The position numbers and the translations under genes are program-made. This document shows, piece by piece, positions 1 through 12,666 of a stretch of 64,000 bases of DNA (position 1 is the stretch's first letter; each line of letters starts with the position of its first letter). The DNA comes from Lobosporangium transversale (Eukaryota; Mortierellomycota; Mortierellomycetes; Mortierellales; Mortierellaceae). Location: the NCBI RefSeq assembly GCF_002105155.1, contig NW_019028997.1:278501-342500 (forward strand), read 5' to 3'. Below the pieces are notes generated by a model. It was given only the letters and a program-made list of their open reading frames with translations. It ran no database searches and had not been told where the DNA came from.

Positions 1-115
1 TTTTATATTGCAAAAAAAAAAAAAAAAAGTCCATTTTTATGGATGCCAGGCACAAAAAAATACATAATAGATCAGGAGACTACACAGGGGAAAAAGACTT
101 CTTTCTTTTTCTCAG

Positions 116-319
116 GATTTTTCTGGCTTTGACAATTATATGTGATTCGGAAACTATGACTCTTCAGGATAAGGAACATTTCGTTCAAAACAACTACGCG
201 GATCTTCGAGTGCCAAATGAAGAAGAATTGAAAGGAGGTTTTTTTTTTTCTTTAGCATCCAGGAGATTTTGCGCTTGCTCGAGTCTCACCAACGCCCTAT
301 CAACTTGAAGGACGATATA

Positions 320-352
<33 letters not shown>

Positions 353-393
353 TTAGGAGCAATTACGTTCCTATATCTGATTTATTTGATTGA
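116..393 (+). CDS. Unidentified partial gene, 3' exons
   Basis: An open stretch follows a good acceptor (pyrimidine tract ending ctcag at 111-115) and reads through about 40 charged residues to a donor at 238. A short T-rich intron then leads to a continuation near 266 containing the residues GDFALARVSPTPYQLEGRYI. A last piece after the poly-T at 322-350 could end in SDLFD and a stop near 391-393. Codon use looks coding and the splice signals are typical of this genome, but I do not recognise the family and the exon chain is only tentative. The 5' part lies outside the window. Its position directly before an eL37 exon on the same strand is odd, because the earlier eL37 exons are not seen here. 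Confidence 0.3.
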
Positions 394-457
394 GAAATGT
401 CTGACTTTTTTTTTTTTTTTTTTTTTTTTCCTATTTTCTAAATTGACACTAATATAG

Positions 458-606
458 ACAACTGGAGTGTTAAGGGCAAGCGCAGAAAGACTACTGGAAC
501 TGGTCGTATGCGCTACTTGGCCGATGTCAGCCGCCGCTTCAAGAATGGTTTCCGCGAGGGTACCCAGGCTAAGAAGCAGGTCAAGGCTGCTGCTGCCACT
601 GCTTAA
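458..606 (+). CDS. RPL37: 60S ribosomal protein eL37, last exon
   Basis: After an acceptor (aatatag, 451-457) the frame reads (Y)[17 protein letters not shown], then [16 protein letters not shown], and stops at 604-606. This is the highly conserved C-terminal half of eL37, a zinc-binding protein of the large ribosomal subunit. The first two bases AC complete a Tyr codon, which agrees with the usual KIRKYNWS context. The short Ala-rich tail after QAKKQ is an ordinary variation. The N-terminal exons with the four zinc Cys are not found upstream; a different coding-like stretch lies there instead. So this may be the end of a gene with a long intron, a duplicated exon, or an assembly join. Identity of the exon is near certain; integrity of the gene is not. 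Confidence 0.85.
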
Positions 607-897
607 ACATGAAGAAGAAAGAAACAAAGAAAATAAAAAGGTGGAAAAAAAAAAAATAGCACAACTCAACTTTCGCATCAATGATTTCGACTGGGTAAAC
701 TTTTATACACATATTTATATTCTCTTGTCAAAAAGAAGCTAAACAGATTCTTGCGCAACTGGCGAGTGTTACAGCCTTTTAATTCATATGATTATTTATT
801 TATTTATTATCTTTATAAACAATGTAATGAAAGAAGATGTTTGGGAATTGGAGAGGAAAAAAGCACTGATTAGATTGAATACGCATTTCTCCATTTT
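607..897. other. Convergent 3' intergenic region eL37/MOB1
   Basis: About 290 bp between the eL37 stop and the MOB1 stop, which face each other. It holds A-rich and TTATTTATTTATTA-like stretches that could serve as 3' UTR and polyadenylation regions for both genes. No further gene is seen. Confidence 0.5.
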
Positions 898-2144
898 TTA
901 ATTTTTGGCTTGGGCCAACAGGGATTCGATCAGATCAGCTAGAGGGGCCAACTCCTTTGGATCAATGAGGTTGAATTCCTTGACAAAAAGGATAAAATGT
1001 TTGAAGCTGGTGTTCAAATGGGCCTCTTCGCCCAGGGAAACAATGGCAGCGAAATGAGTTGCATAGATGTGGGCATAGACACGGAATAACCGACGAAAAA
1101 TATCTTTGACAACAGTCTTGAAATCCGTTGGGAACTCGTTTCCTAAATAGGGACCAAAAAAAAAAAAAAAAAAAAAAAAGACATTGAATTGATGTTGATG
1201 TTATTTACATAAGATTAGTGGAATTACATAATGGGAAATATGTGTTGATGTGGAATATGAATGTGAATGTGTGGGGGAAAAAAGAGAGGATTGCTTACCA
1301 AGTTTGCTCGGAAAGATGGCCTCATTGTCAAGTTGGGACTGAACCCAACTCATAAGGTGATCAACGTAAACTGGAGCACTCACACGCGCTGGTTTCTTGA
1401 AATGGACGTCATCTTTCCAATGATATTCATACTTGGATCCAGCAGACATGACTGGACAATCCAGTGGTGTACAAAACTCTGTTATGGTGCCATAGAGCAT
1501 ATTGATTTGGTTGAAAAAATCAACGGCTAAAAAAAAAATAATAATAATAATTTTAGGAAGGTTAGGGGTATGCTCATATTCATGTTCATATCCAGGGGGG
1601 AAAGGTCAGGAGGATAAGAATAGGTGAGAGGGGACGAACGTGAGAGAGGAGGCGGGAAGGCAAGGGAAAAGTAAGGTATTGAAGAATTGCACCGTAGACC
1701 AGAGGAATGTTGCAAGATGTATTAATAAATACATTAATACATTTACAACCTTGTGAGCTGTGATGTGTGGGGGGGATGTCTGTATATCCATTGAATGGTA
1801 CAAATGGTACATACACATTTGTCCACATGCTGTTCTATCCATGCGACAACAAAACATCATCATGCATTTACTCCTTCGCCTCTGTTTTTTTTTTTTTTTT
1901 TTTTTTTTTGTAGCTTAATTTGTTTCTTTGGAGTGGGAAAGAAGAAGATATAAAAAAATGAATAATAATAAACTCACTGTTGACTGCAAGCCATTCATTC
2001 AAATCTTCGCCCTCGGGTAAATGGACTGCCAGACGTAGATTTCCAGAACCAAGGGTCTGTTCTGCATATTCCTTTTGAAGATATTGTTTTTGTAAGGTCG
2101 AGGCATGAAGAGGTTTCTTGGATGTCTTTGGTTTATTGCTGGAT
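898..2144 (-). CDS. MOB1: MOB kinase activator 1 (Mob1/phocein family)
   Basis: Mob1 binds and activates NDR/LATS-type kinases (Dbf2, Sid2) in the mitotic exit/septation network. Three exons are seen on the minus strand: 2144-1978, 1526-1299 and 1142-898, all with GT/AG borders and matching phases. They contain the family signatures [77 protein letters not shown] and [25 protein letters not shown], in the right order. The zinc site residues (Cys pair in the EFCTPLDCP segment, His pair in HIYATHF) are present. A short first exon encoding the usual MSFLF-type start must lie upstream of 2150; I could not place it. Introns hold poly-T/poly-A runs (1158-1180, 1886-1909). Confidence 0.93.
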
Positions 2145-3988
2145 CTAATTATGAGTTATATGTGCATTATATGAACGACGAGGGGTTATCATATGAATAG
2201 AATCAAAGAACAGACATATAATGCATCCGATCGACAAAAAATGTAAATTAAATCGCTCCTAAATATAACATGTATAACAAGTATAACATGCCGATGCTAA
2301 TGCCAATGCCAATGCCAATACCAATGTCCTGTTATGTCATGCGAGCCGCTCTCTTGTAGCGCCGTTTTTTTTTTTTTTTTTTTTTTTTCATTTCCTTTAT
2401 CCTCAAAAAAAAAATTGTTGGTTGCACAAAGAGCAATGGGTAGGTGCAAAGCCGAACGGTGAGCGCTGATCAAAGGGAGACATAACGTCCTTACTCCTAC
2501 TCCTGTTCCTGTTCCTGTTCCTATTCCTGTTCAGCTGATCAACTATTTATGTAAAACCCCTCATTTCCTTGTCACCTGTTCTTGTCTCAAGTTCCCTGTC
2601 TAATTGACTGTACACTTTATCTCCCCCAAAAGAATGAAAACTCATAGTGCCATCATTATGTTATTGCTATCATCCATGGTCGCCGTCATCTTCAATCATT
2701 GTCCATTATCCATGAATTGAAATCGGGTAAAGTAGAATAGAATAGAATAGAATAGAATAGGGCAAAATAAAATAAACTGAAGTAACTAGTAAAATTAAAA
2801 ATAAAATAAAACGGTTGTCCCGCTATGTTCTGTCATGTTCCTACTTGCATACTTGGAATAATAAAAAAAAAAGAGGAAGCTGCAGGCTGATAAAAAAGTA
2901 AAAATAAAAATAAAAATAACCTACAAGCCTAGGAAACTCATGTCTGTTGTCGCTGTGCTATGTCGTTTTTTCTTTATGGTCGTGTCAAAGATAGATTGAT
3001 ATTATAATAAGTTCTGATGACGGCTATATTATATTATAGTGTGGTATCGTTTAATATCATCCAGTATGGTGTTGTATCGTCCTGAACTCTTGTTTTTCTG
3101 TGTCTGTTGTCTGTTGCCTCGTGTGTACGTTTAAAAGTGAATCAAAGTATGAAAGAAAAAAAAAAAAAAAAAAAAAAAAAGGAAATGGGAAAGGAAAGGA
3201 AAAGGTGAATGAATTCGTTGCTCCTTGCTTTACATCCCCTTTATTCCTCTCTCTCTCTGCATCGATGCTTTCTACAACTGCTGCCCTGCCCTGTGTTACG
3301 ACTTCCCCCTTTTTGGGATCATGTGGGTACGAGGGTTTTGAAGGGTGCCTGAACTGGCTTAAGGGGTAAATGACATAGTGCCACGGCACACGGCATGTTT
3401 GATCCATGTGTCGGAAAGCTCACACACAACACAACACAACACATTTATACACATGTTCATGAATGAATATCGATATATATAATATATATATAAATAACAT
3501 ATACCATATCATATCACACGTATACATGTTATTATAAATAATATGACTTGTTAGTCAGTTAGAATAAGCAATTTATTCAATCGCGATTGCCTCATTTGGA
3601 TGACAACTTGTGTCTCACCAAATTGTGTTCCTAGTGTTCTAGTGTCAGTTCTCATTCAATTCTCATTCAATTGAATACAATAAAAGACAAGCCATGATAA
3701 ATATATTTAGACAGATCAAAGCCATTCATCGTTTTTCTTTTTCTTTCTTTCTTCTTGTCCTTTTTTTTTTTTTTTTTTTTTTCTTCTTCTTCTTCTTCTT
3801 TGATTATTCATTCATTCCATTTCCCAAATGCCAAATTCAAGTAGGACATTCCATTCGTTTTAAAGACCCTTCAATTTTCTTTTTATATTTTTTTACACAA
3901 GCCAAACAAAGTTGAAGGCACACAAAGCTTTTTCGATCTCCTTCTTTTATCTTTTTCATTTGTAGTTTGTAGACCACTTTCCTCCCCC

Positions 3989-4019
<31 letters not shown>

Positions 4020-4034
4020 CTTCTATCTTCTCAA
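2145..4034. other. Divergent intergenic region, MOB1 first exon plus promoters
   Basis: No open frame of coding character is seen in this 1.9 kb. It should hold the missing first MOB1 exon and both promoters (MOB1 leftward, the zinc-cluster regulator rightward). It also holds short tandem repeats: (ATGCCA)n-like near 2290-2325, (CTGTTC)n-like near 2495-2530, (AATAG)n near 2738-2760, AT-rich (TATATA)n near 3475-3495, and poly-T runs at about 2365-2388, 3760-3782 and 3987-4014, the last ending 20 bases before the ATG. Confidence 0.5.
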
Positions 4035-5365
4035 ATGGCTAGTATGAGCATGCCTCCACCAATGTCCTCTATCAAGCCAGAGCCTCAGGTCAAGCAAGAG
4101 TCCATTAGTCAACTATCCAGTATCTCACACTCTTCCTCCTACCAGTCGCCTTCATTCTATCATTCTTCAAGTCATCACCAGTATGGACAACAGCCACAGC
4201 AGCAACAGCACTCATACTCAAGTCTGTCCCAGCATCAATATCCAATTTCCTCGTCCTCATCCTCGGCTGGTTCCGTGGCCTCGTTCTCCAACATGTCTCC
4301 GACTAGCAACTATGGTCTTCCCAGGCACATCACAAACTTAAACATGTCATACAGTGGCTCTGCTGTTTCACCTGCCTCCAATTCATTCGGGGGTATCCAT
4401 ACTGGTGCTAGTAGTGCCCCTGGAAGCGGTGCAGCCACACCTGCAATGTCCAATGCCCATTTAACTACCAACGGTCTGACTAGCACGCCTTCTTCGCCCA
4501 ATTTGAGTAATCTGCAATATCACCCTAGCAATACCAACAACAGCGGTGGGAACAGCAATCCGTATATGCACTCAACATACCCACAATCACCCTATCAAAC
4601 CCCCCAGCAGCAACAACAGCCACACTCGTACCAGCATCAGTCTAGCCATGCTAACGATCTGAATTCAAGTGGTTACTACGGCTCTTCTTCGCCGACCTAC
4701 GGTTCCCATCCACAACAACAACAGTCAGGACAGGGTCAACAACCTCACCACAACAGTGGTAGTAGTGGAAGCAGTAACGGTAGCAATAGTACGAGTGGAT
4801 CTCATATCCAGTTTAATCCCTCCACAGCTCCTTCGCCGATGCGTCAACATCAACAACAGCAGTACACACCTTTGGTTCCTCCGTTGTCAGAGACTCAGTA
4901 TGCTCAATACCATCAGCTTCTTGGTTCATCAGCTTTTAGCTCTGCTCAATCAACGCCCTATCACTCGAATCATTCTACGCCTTATAGCTCCATGCCCGGG
5001 TCACCGACACGCGACTACCAACCATTAAATGATACACAGGTGGTACCGAAGCCTAAGCGTCGTCAAGTCAAGAATGCATGTGGTAGGTAGAACCGATCTG
5101 TTTCTTCCCCCCTCCCCCTTCATTTTCTTCTTGCAATGTGGTTCTTTTCTGCCGTGTGCGTAAACACACGCACTGTTCTCTTGCCACGCTACGGATCGTA
5201 TTGAAATGGCAGGCTGTTTTTGGTCATTAATGGAAAGGGACGAGATTTTTTTTTTTTTTTTTTTTCTTCCTGCTTGTTTGTTTGTTTGTTTATGGGCTTA
5301 TTCTATGTGCATACATGTATATGAGTACATGTACATGTACATTTTTCTCCTCATTCTTTGTCGAC

Positions 5366-5397
<32 letters not shown>

Positions 5398-6791
5398 CAA
5401 AACAGAGGCGATGAGAGAGCAACAACGTGGGTATGGGATATGACGCTGGTTTGTTTGGTATTCAGGAAAAAAAATCCCTTGAGCTGGGAAACCAATTTTT
5501 TTGTATTCTATCTCAATTGAGTCCTGAGAAGATTAAAACAAAAAAAAATTTTGTGTCTAAATTTATCAAAGAACGAAAAGAGAGAGAGAAGAGAGAGGAA
5601 AGAGAGGGACAGAAAAAGCTAAAGATCACCTCATTGCGACTCAGTTGTGGCAGAATATATTTTTTGTTTTATTTATCTGATGCAACATTGCAATTGAAAC
5701 GCAGACACACTTTATTTTATCTTTTAAATGCCATGATTTGTGTGAATGGGAAGTGGAAGAACCCGGACAACACTACACTCTGTGTTAGAACAGTACAACT
5801 TGAGACTACAAGGACATTCCCCCCCAATTGATCCAGTTTCTGATAAGGGCAACTTCGGGGGAAAGTGTGTGAGAAGAAAAAAAAAAAAAGAGAACTAACA
5901 TGAATCACATGTTAGTATTCTCACTTAAAGATGGGGAGGGGAAGAGATCAAAAGCAAAAAGTCATTAAACTGCAAAATTGAAAGGAGCATTACTCTCTAT
6001 GGCATTGACACCAGTAGAGGCAAAGGGAAAAAGAACAATGAGCAAAAAAAGATTAAAAGAGCAAAAAGGCGTGTATGGTAACCCGACATGCGTGTGTGAA
6101 TCTGATAGTTTCATCAGTGCACATCCCATCACTCGAGCTCAAATTTCCAACGGGCATTTTTTTTATTTTCCCAACATTAAATGGGATGTCCCATCTCGTC
6201 ATTCAAAGACTCTTGTGCTAATCGACTGGTCTTTTTTTTTTTTTTTTTTTATTTATTTTAAAAATATGAAAAATAGTCAATTGCCAAAAGGCCTGCAAAA
6301 AGTGCGACGAAGGACGGCCCTGTGCTCGATGCATCAAGTACGGTCTCACAGAGACTTGCGTAGATTCGACTCGCAAAGTCCGCAAAAAGGGTATCAAACG
6401 TGGTCCTTATAAGCGCAGACCTCCACCCACACAGATTGGATCGGCAACGGCCTCAACCACACCAACAACGCCCACTATGAGGAACGCAATGCCTTCGGGA
6501 ATCCCAGGATATATGTCTGAGCCTGTGACAGCGCTCAACAGTCCCACACAATCACACATGTTGCCAATTACAAGTACAGCAGGATCCACTACCATGGGTC
6601 ACACCATCTCTGCACCTCTTGACTTTGGTTATGACAACAGTGGAGGACCAGGTGGGTATTCGTTCCATTCTCCTCAACGGATGGAAACCACTAGCTACGC
6701 ACCATCATCGTACGCAACCAATTACTCTGGGTCTAACCTTTATGAATCACCTTATGGGATCAACAGCAATGCTGCAAACAATCTGTCGTGA
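4035..6791 (+). CDS. Zn2Cys6 fungal transcription factor
   Basis: A DNA-binding regulator of the Gal4-type zinc cluster class. Exon 1 (4035-5082) encodes about 349 residues of Ser/Gln/Pro-rich low complexity, typical of activation regions, ending in KPKRRQVKNAC. Exon 2 (6277-6791) completes the cluster: C-VN-C-QKACKK-C-DEGRP-C-AR-C-IKYGLTET-C, that is CX2CX6CX5CX2CX8C with one additional Cys, followed by a basic KVRKKGIKRGPYKRR linker and a Ser/Thr-rich tail. The splice (G at 5082 plus TC at 6277 makes Val) falls between the first and second zinc ligands. The 1194-bp intron is unusually long and contains homopolymer runs. Spliced length is about 520 residues. There is no fungal_trans middle domain. 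The start ATG sits after a T-rich leader. Confidence 0.88.
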
Positions 6792-7953
6792 ACCACACAA
6801 AAAAGACTCATAAAGCGATGCATGATCTAAATCAAGAGCCAAAGTATTCATTATTTTTTTCTTTTTAATCCTTTCCCTTTCCCTTTTGCTTTTTTGCTTT
6901 TGCATTACAATCACATTAACACACATTGGAGACTTTCTTACTACCATTTTGCATGATAATAATAAAAAAAATAAAAAATAAAAAAAATAAAAATAAAGAA
7001 ACTCTGATATAATACAAATATTATTGTTGTCGAAATCAATACAAGCTCATAGTAAGGATGCTTGAAGATTCAAACTAGAGAGAAAAAATGTCTCGCATGT
7101 CTTCCTTTACACTTCATGATTAGTATCAAATTAGTATGGGAAATATACACGGAACAACTTACTGCCTGTCCAAGATGATTGGATGGTGGGACTGGCCCCT
7201 TTCTTTAAAAAAAAAAAAAAAAAAAAAAAGAAAAGTGGTTGCTGTGCTCTTTCTTTTTTTTTTTTTAGCTTTCATAAATGAATTCAGGCCAAATACCAGG
7301 TAGGCAGATGGGCGATTGTGACTCTTTCAGTTTCTCTTTTGACCCGGGTGCGTGGTTCCTCTCTCTGCTTACGAAACTATACCTCTAATAATGATAATGA
7401 TGATAATGATAATGATGATAATGATAATGATGATATATATGTATGTATATATTTATCCCTTCCTCATAGCTCTATACAACTATATATATATATTTATATA
7501 TCAGGAATACCATGGTTGCAGAGGTTCTTGTAGAAACTCCTTACTCACAAACAAGTATATGCAAGAGAATAACCTCCAATTAGGCTTGTGGCTTTTTTAC
7601 TGCTCAAGAGTAGACAATGCTCCCTACTTCCCCTCAGTAACCATCAAAGTATACTTCGCAGGTAGTTACTGTTTTTATTTTTTTATTTTTTTTATTTGAA
7701 CGGTTCGATATCTTAATTGGAACGAATGTAGTGGAACAAGGACACGTCAACTTTCGGTTCGGTGATGACTAAGAGACCTTCATGTGTAAATGTAATAAAA
7801 GCCATGTGCTTTAATACTTTCCATATTTGATAAAGGGTTTTTGTGAGATAGAGTGGCTGAAAAGACAACTGGGCCTGGTCAAAGCCATTCTTCTCACTCT
7901 TTCGCGAGAAAGTTTTCCCCTCTCCGTCAAACTCATTCCCCTTCAACAATCAG

Positions 7954-7984
<31 letters not shown>

Positions 7985-8013
7985 ATATTTATCTAATATT
8001 TATAAAGTATATC
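6792..8013. other. Intergenic region with microsatellites
   Basis: About 1.2 kb between two plus-strand genes. It contains a poly-A run near 7207-7230, a (GATAAT/GATGATAAT)n microsatellite at about 7389-7434, an AT dinucleotide-rich stretch near 7480-7500 and a poly-T run at about 7952-7980 just before the next start codon. Open frames here are repeat-driven and show no family resemblance. Confidence 0.55.
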
Positions 8014-8301
8014 ATGGAAAAGACAATTGACATCACCATTTTTGGAGCCACCGGGTTCACTGGCAAATTTATTTTGTTGGAGGTGTTGAAGACGGCTGCT
8101 CGCGCGTCTACAGGTCAAAAGCCATTGCGCGTTGCAGTTGCGGGCAGATCAAGAGAAAAACTCGAGAAACTTGTCGCATCTTTGCCATCCACCACAACTG
8201 AGAATCCGTTAAGGATCATACCTACCATTATAGTGGCCAGTGTTGAAGATGAAGAAAGTATGAGAGCCATGTGTCGTCCATCCAAGACATTGGTTGCTGC
8301 A

Positions 8302-8340
<39 letters not shown>

Positions 8341-8863
8341 AAAAAAAAAATTGATGTTTAGCAATGGTTGTTCTTTGGATGGGTACTGTTCTTCTGCTAT
8401 AACGTTGCTTATCAACTTTTCCTCATTTTATACATATAGCGGGACCTTACCGTTTCTTGGGCGAGGCTGCAGTAGTAGCCTGTATTGAAGAAAAGTGCCA
8501 TTATGTGGACATTACGGGCGAACCCGAGTTCTTTGAAAGGATGATACATCAGTACTATGAAAAGGCAAAGGCCAACGGAGTCTCGATTGTTCATGTCTGT
8601 GGATTTGATTCGATCCCTGCAGACATGGGTGTTCTCTATACGAAACAACAGCTTGAAAAGGTTCATAATGCGTTGCCTTCATCCATTGAAATGTTCTTCA
8701 AGGTCCATGTTGCTGGTAATGCAGGATTCGGAGCGCATTATGCTACATATGAATCAGTAAGTAACAAAGAGAAAAAAAAAAAAGAAAAAGAAAAAGAAAA
8801 AGAAAAGAAAACATGGAAGAAGGGACCGTGGGGAAGCAAGTGTTCATTTATATATTGAACATG

Positions 8864-8910
<47 letters not shown>

Positions 8911-9473
8911 TAGGCCATCCATGGATTTGGAAACGCTGATCAACTTCGCCGCTTACGTCGGACTGCAAACCGTCCTCAGATCCCCAAGGTGGGACCAACC
9001 CTGGCAGTGAATTCGAAGCCTCATTGGGTCCATAAAGTAGCAGCCTACACAATACCCTTCTTTTTCGCAGATCCATCTGTGGTTCGATTATCACAACAAT
9101 TAGTCCTTCAGGATAAAGATTTGAAATCAGTCCAAAGTCCACCTGTCCAATTCGCAGCCTACATCTGTATTCCAACCTTCAAGGCTTTAGCAATAACCAT
9201 CTTTGCGTCAACTGTGTTTGGATTGTTGGCTCCGTATGAGTTTGGACGTAAAATATTGATGAAATACCCTCGATTGTTCACCATGGGAGTATTCAGCCAT
9301 GAGGGCCCATCGACTCAACAGTTGGCAGAGACATCATTCTCTGAAACATTTTTTGCTCAAGGATTCTCCAAGGAGTTGAGAGACAAGTATCCCAAAACTC
9401 CAGAGGCACTTCGACAAGTTGAGCCTGACGTGTCGATCATCACCAACGTCAGTGGACCTGAGCCAGGTTAGGT

Positions 9474-9504
<31 letters not shown>

Positions 9505-9737
9505 CTCGATATACTCTGGAGAAATGCTTAAGCCTTATTTTATTTTCAATATTTTTATTAGGTTATATTGCAACACCCAAGATGGCTGTCCAGGCATGCT
9601 ACACGATCTTACTGGAAAAAGATTTGATTCCAAATGGTGTATTGACCCCTGCAGTCGCATTTGCAAAGACAAAGTTGATTGATCGTTTGCAGGAGCAAGG
9701 AATTATGTTTTCGACTGTGCAAAACATTGTTGTTTAA
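8014..9737 (+). CDS. Saccharopine dehydrogenase-like oxidoreductase
   Basis: Four exons: 8014-8302, 8440-8756, 8914-9466, 9562-9737, all GT/AG with matching phases, giving 444 residues. The N-terminus has a Rossmann dinucleotide-binding motif (FGATGFTGKF, residues about 10-19), then AVAGRSREKLEKL and AAAGPYRFLGEAAVVACIEEKCHYVDITGE, the hallmark of the SCCPDH/Rv2449c-like family. A hydrophobic stretch near AITIFASTVFGLLAPYEFG resembles the membrane or lipid-droplet-associated segment of SCCPDH. The C-terminus YIATPKMAVQACYTIL...GVLTPAVAF is also family-typical. True lysine-pathway saccharopine dehydrogenase lacks this arrangement; substrate is unknown. Introns 1 and 2 carry runs of more than 25 A or T next to the splice sites. 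Confidence 0.92.
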
Positions 9738-10620
9738 ATTCGTAAAGTCTTTTTGATCTTTAATATACAGTAAAAATAATAAACCGTTTTTTTTTTTCTT
9801 TTGTATGGGCATTGTTACTGTTGAGATGATGATGGATTGAGGTTTTTAGAAAGGGTCTTTGTAGTAGGCTCTTTGGGGATAAATTGCATTTACGTGACAT
9901 GGCAACTTTTTCAAAAGTTTAGAAGATGGAGCGGCGCATTGCTTCGCCCAGTTTGTCACAGACACAAACAAATTGGAGGCGGCTTTTCTTTTTTTTTTTT
10001 TTTTTTCTTTTCGATCCAGTATGGTCATCTCTCTGCAATAGTAGCAATGATAGATGCTGTTAATGGTACTCATTCTATCCACATAATGATCAACATCAAT
10101 GAAAAAAGGATGCCAAACTTTACATTCTTATTTACTTTTTTTTTACATTCCAATCCCCCTCATGGCTTTATTTATTATTCCCGCTGGACATGCAAACTAT
10201 TTTCGTTAGTCCTTTTTTGTATACAAAGTAACCATGTTTACTTGATCCAACCAAGACTCACCATCCACGCAAGGATACACAAGAGAGAAAAAAAATATAA
10301 AAGAATTGCACACACACAGACAGAGAAGTGTAGATAGACTCTTGTGGCAAGCAAGTCTGGTAAGACAAGATGGAGTGCTTGCTTGTCTAAGTTGATTTAG
10401 GGCTGGGTAGTGGAAAGAAAGGAAAGGGCTGAAAAGAGACTTTAGACATTTGGGCTCTCTTTTTTTTTTTTCTTTTTGCACACCTTTCCACCTTCCAGCC
10501 TCCACCAAAAACCGATACATTTTTCTGTTGCTAAGCAACATCGGCTCTTGAAATTACATCTGTCATCGCCACAGGTCATCAAGACTCCTCACATTCATTC
10601 ATTTCATTTCATTCTTTTCC

Positions 10621-10659
<39 letters not shown>

Positions 10660-10807
10660 CTTCTTCACATTACACTTTCCCTCCATTAAAAACGCTATTG
10701 TTCTAGGAACTTGGAGCGCCTTTTTTGTTATTATTATATGTATTTATTTGTCACAACTGAACAACCAAACAGGACAAAACGGACAAAGGAAACAAAAAGG
10801 AGCATAA
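9738..10807. other. Intergenic region upstream of the RhoGAP gene
   Basis: About 1.07 kb with no recognisable gene. T-rich blocks at 9787-9798, 9990-10006 and a 35-40 nt poly-T at about 10621-10659 are present; the last lies in the presumed promoter or 5' UTR of the following gene. Confidence 0.5.
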
Positions 10808-11342
10808 ATGACGGTGTCGACACTCCTTCCAGTGAACAGATTTTCAGAGACAAAGTTCTCGGAATCATTCTGGTCCAACTCTCGAGGCGACTATGTCACT
10901 GGGCTGAATGTACTTCATGCCAAGATTGACCAGGGTGCTGTTGAAGACCAGGAAATCCTGAGCTATCTTCGAGAACGTATTGAGGTTGAGCAGCGTTATG
11001 GAAACTCACTTATTGAGATGGGGAACCGAAGACTGAAGGTAAACAGCAACAACAATTATAGTATCAAAACAATATGAGTTTGGTCGGATGGCATTGCATA
11101 ATGGCATAACATAGCATAGCATGGGATAGTATAGCATAACTACAGGATCAAATGAGATAGGATGGAGATATGGATAGGGATGGATGGACAGGGCATTGAG
11201 TATTGCAATAAGTACTGTTTGGAGCAATCATTTGCGTTCGGATGGTTCACATTGATCCCAAATATCACTCACAACGGAACAATTCACAATCAGAGAAAAG
11301 TGGCTACAAAACAAAGAATCATGCACTATTGCTTCAATTCAA

Positions 11343-11377
<35 letters not shown>

Positions 11378-12633
11378 AAGGGGGGGTACAGACAAGATCA
11401 AGGTCAAATTGGACATGTGCAAAAAAAAAAAAAAAAAAAACCAAAAATCCAAAGGATCATGTTTCCTTTAGGATCAGTCTGACCTCGCTATCCTCCTTTA
11501 TACCAGCCCTGCCTCTAGTGTATTTTTATTTTTTTTTTATTCTCCCTTACAATGTATGAGGGTCTCCGCGTTTTTTTTTTCTTTTATTTCACATGATCAG
11601 ACAGAGATTAATAGTGGACTCTATTGAATCACCTTCTCTTGAATAGCTCGACGGATTCTTGCGTGACGATGGCGCATCGCTGCGCAAAACGTTTGAGACT
11701 ATCAAGGCAGAGAGTGTCGAACTTGGAAATGGTCACTTGACCTTGGCAGCCAATCTGCGTGAGCTTGTTCTTCAACCCCTTGTCAAGTTTAGCACACATG
11801 CCCGCCAAACGACACAACATAGCCGTGAGGATATTGAATCCCGTCTAAAGTTGTTTGATAAACACCTCATGGAGCTGGATCGGACACACGCATCCTATGT
11901 ATCCAAATGCAATGCTGCCGACCAAGCCGATCTGGAAGCCAACAAGATTGCACAGGAGGAAGCTCGAGCAGCCGGAGTTGGGGTCACGGATATGGACCGT
12001 CGCCATGAGTTTGCATCACAGCGCTTCACGATTCAGGAACTGAACAAATTCTTGAACCGGATGAGGGCTGAAGTGCCCTCACAAGATGTCAAGGTCCCCA
12101 TCATTGGTGTGTACAATAACTGTTGTGCTGGATCCAATATTGCGCATTGGATTCAACAAAATACAAAGGCAAGAACAGTGGAAGAGGCTGAACATATCGG
12201 ACAGTCATTGTCAGACGAAGGATTCTTGAGATTGATCGGACAGCGTGGCAATAAGTTTGTAGCCACACCTGCACACTTTTATCAATGGCGTGACCAGATG
12301 TTTGAGCTGCTGGATGAAGATGATAAGGAAGAAGAACTTTCTTTGGTCAAAAAGACTAAGCTGGAGGCTGAGAAGGCTGATGCTGCTTATTTGGCTGCTG
12401 TCAAGAAGGCAGACAATACTCGTTTACAACTCGAAGTTGGTCTTGTATGTTTTTTTTTTTTTTTTTTTTTTTTTTTAATCGACAGGTGAAAATGAATCGT
12501 GGACTTGACAGAATCATACGCTTTTTTTCTGCTTTTTCTTAGTTCTCTCATATGGATCTGCTTCAACGTTTTGAATACGATCGTATTAACACCTTTAAGA
12601 ATGGTAAATATGAATTGAGTCTTGCTATCTTTT

Positions 12634-12666
<33 letters not shown>

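Noticed and set aside
269..457. Frames with runs of Phe or Lys here and at many other places
   Set aside because: They are translations of poly-T/poly-A tracts in introns and spacers.
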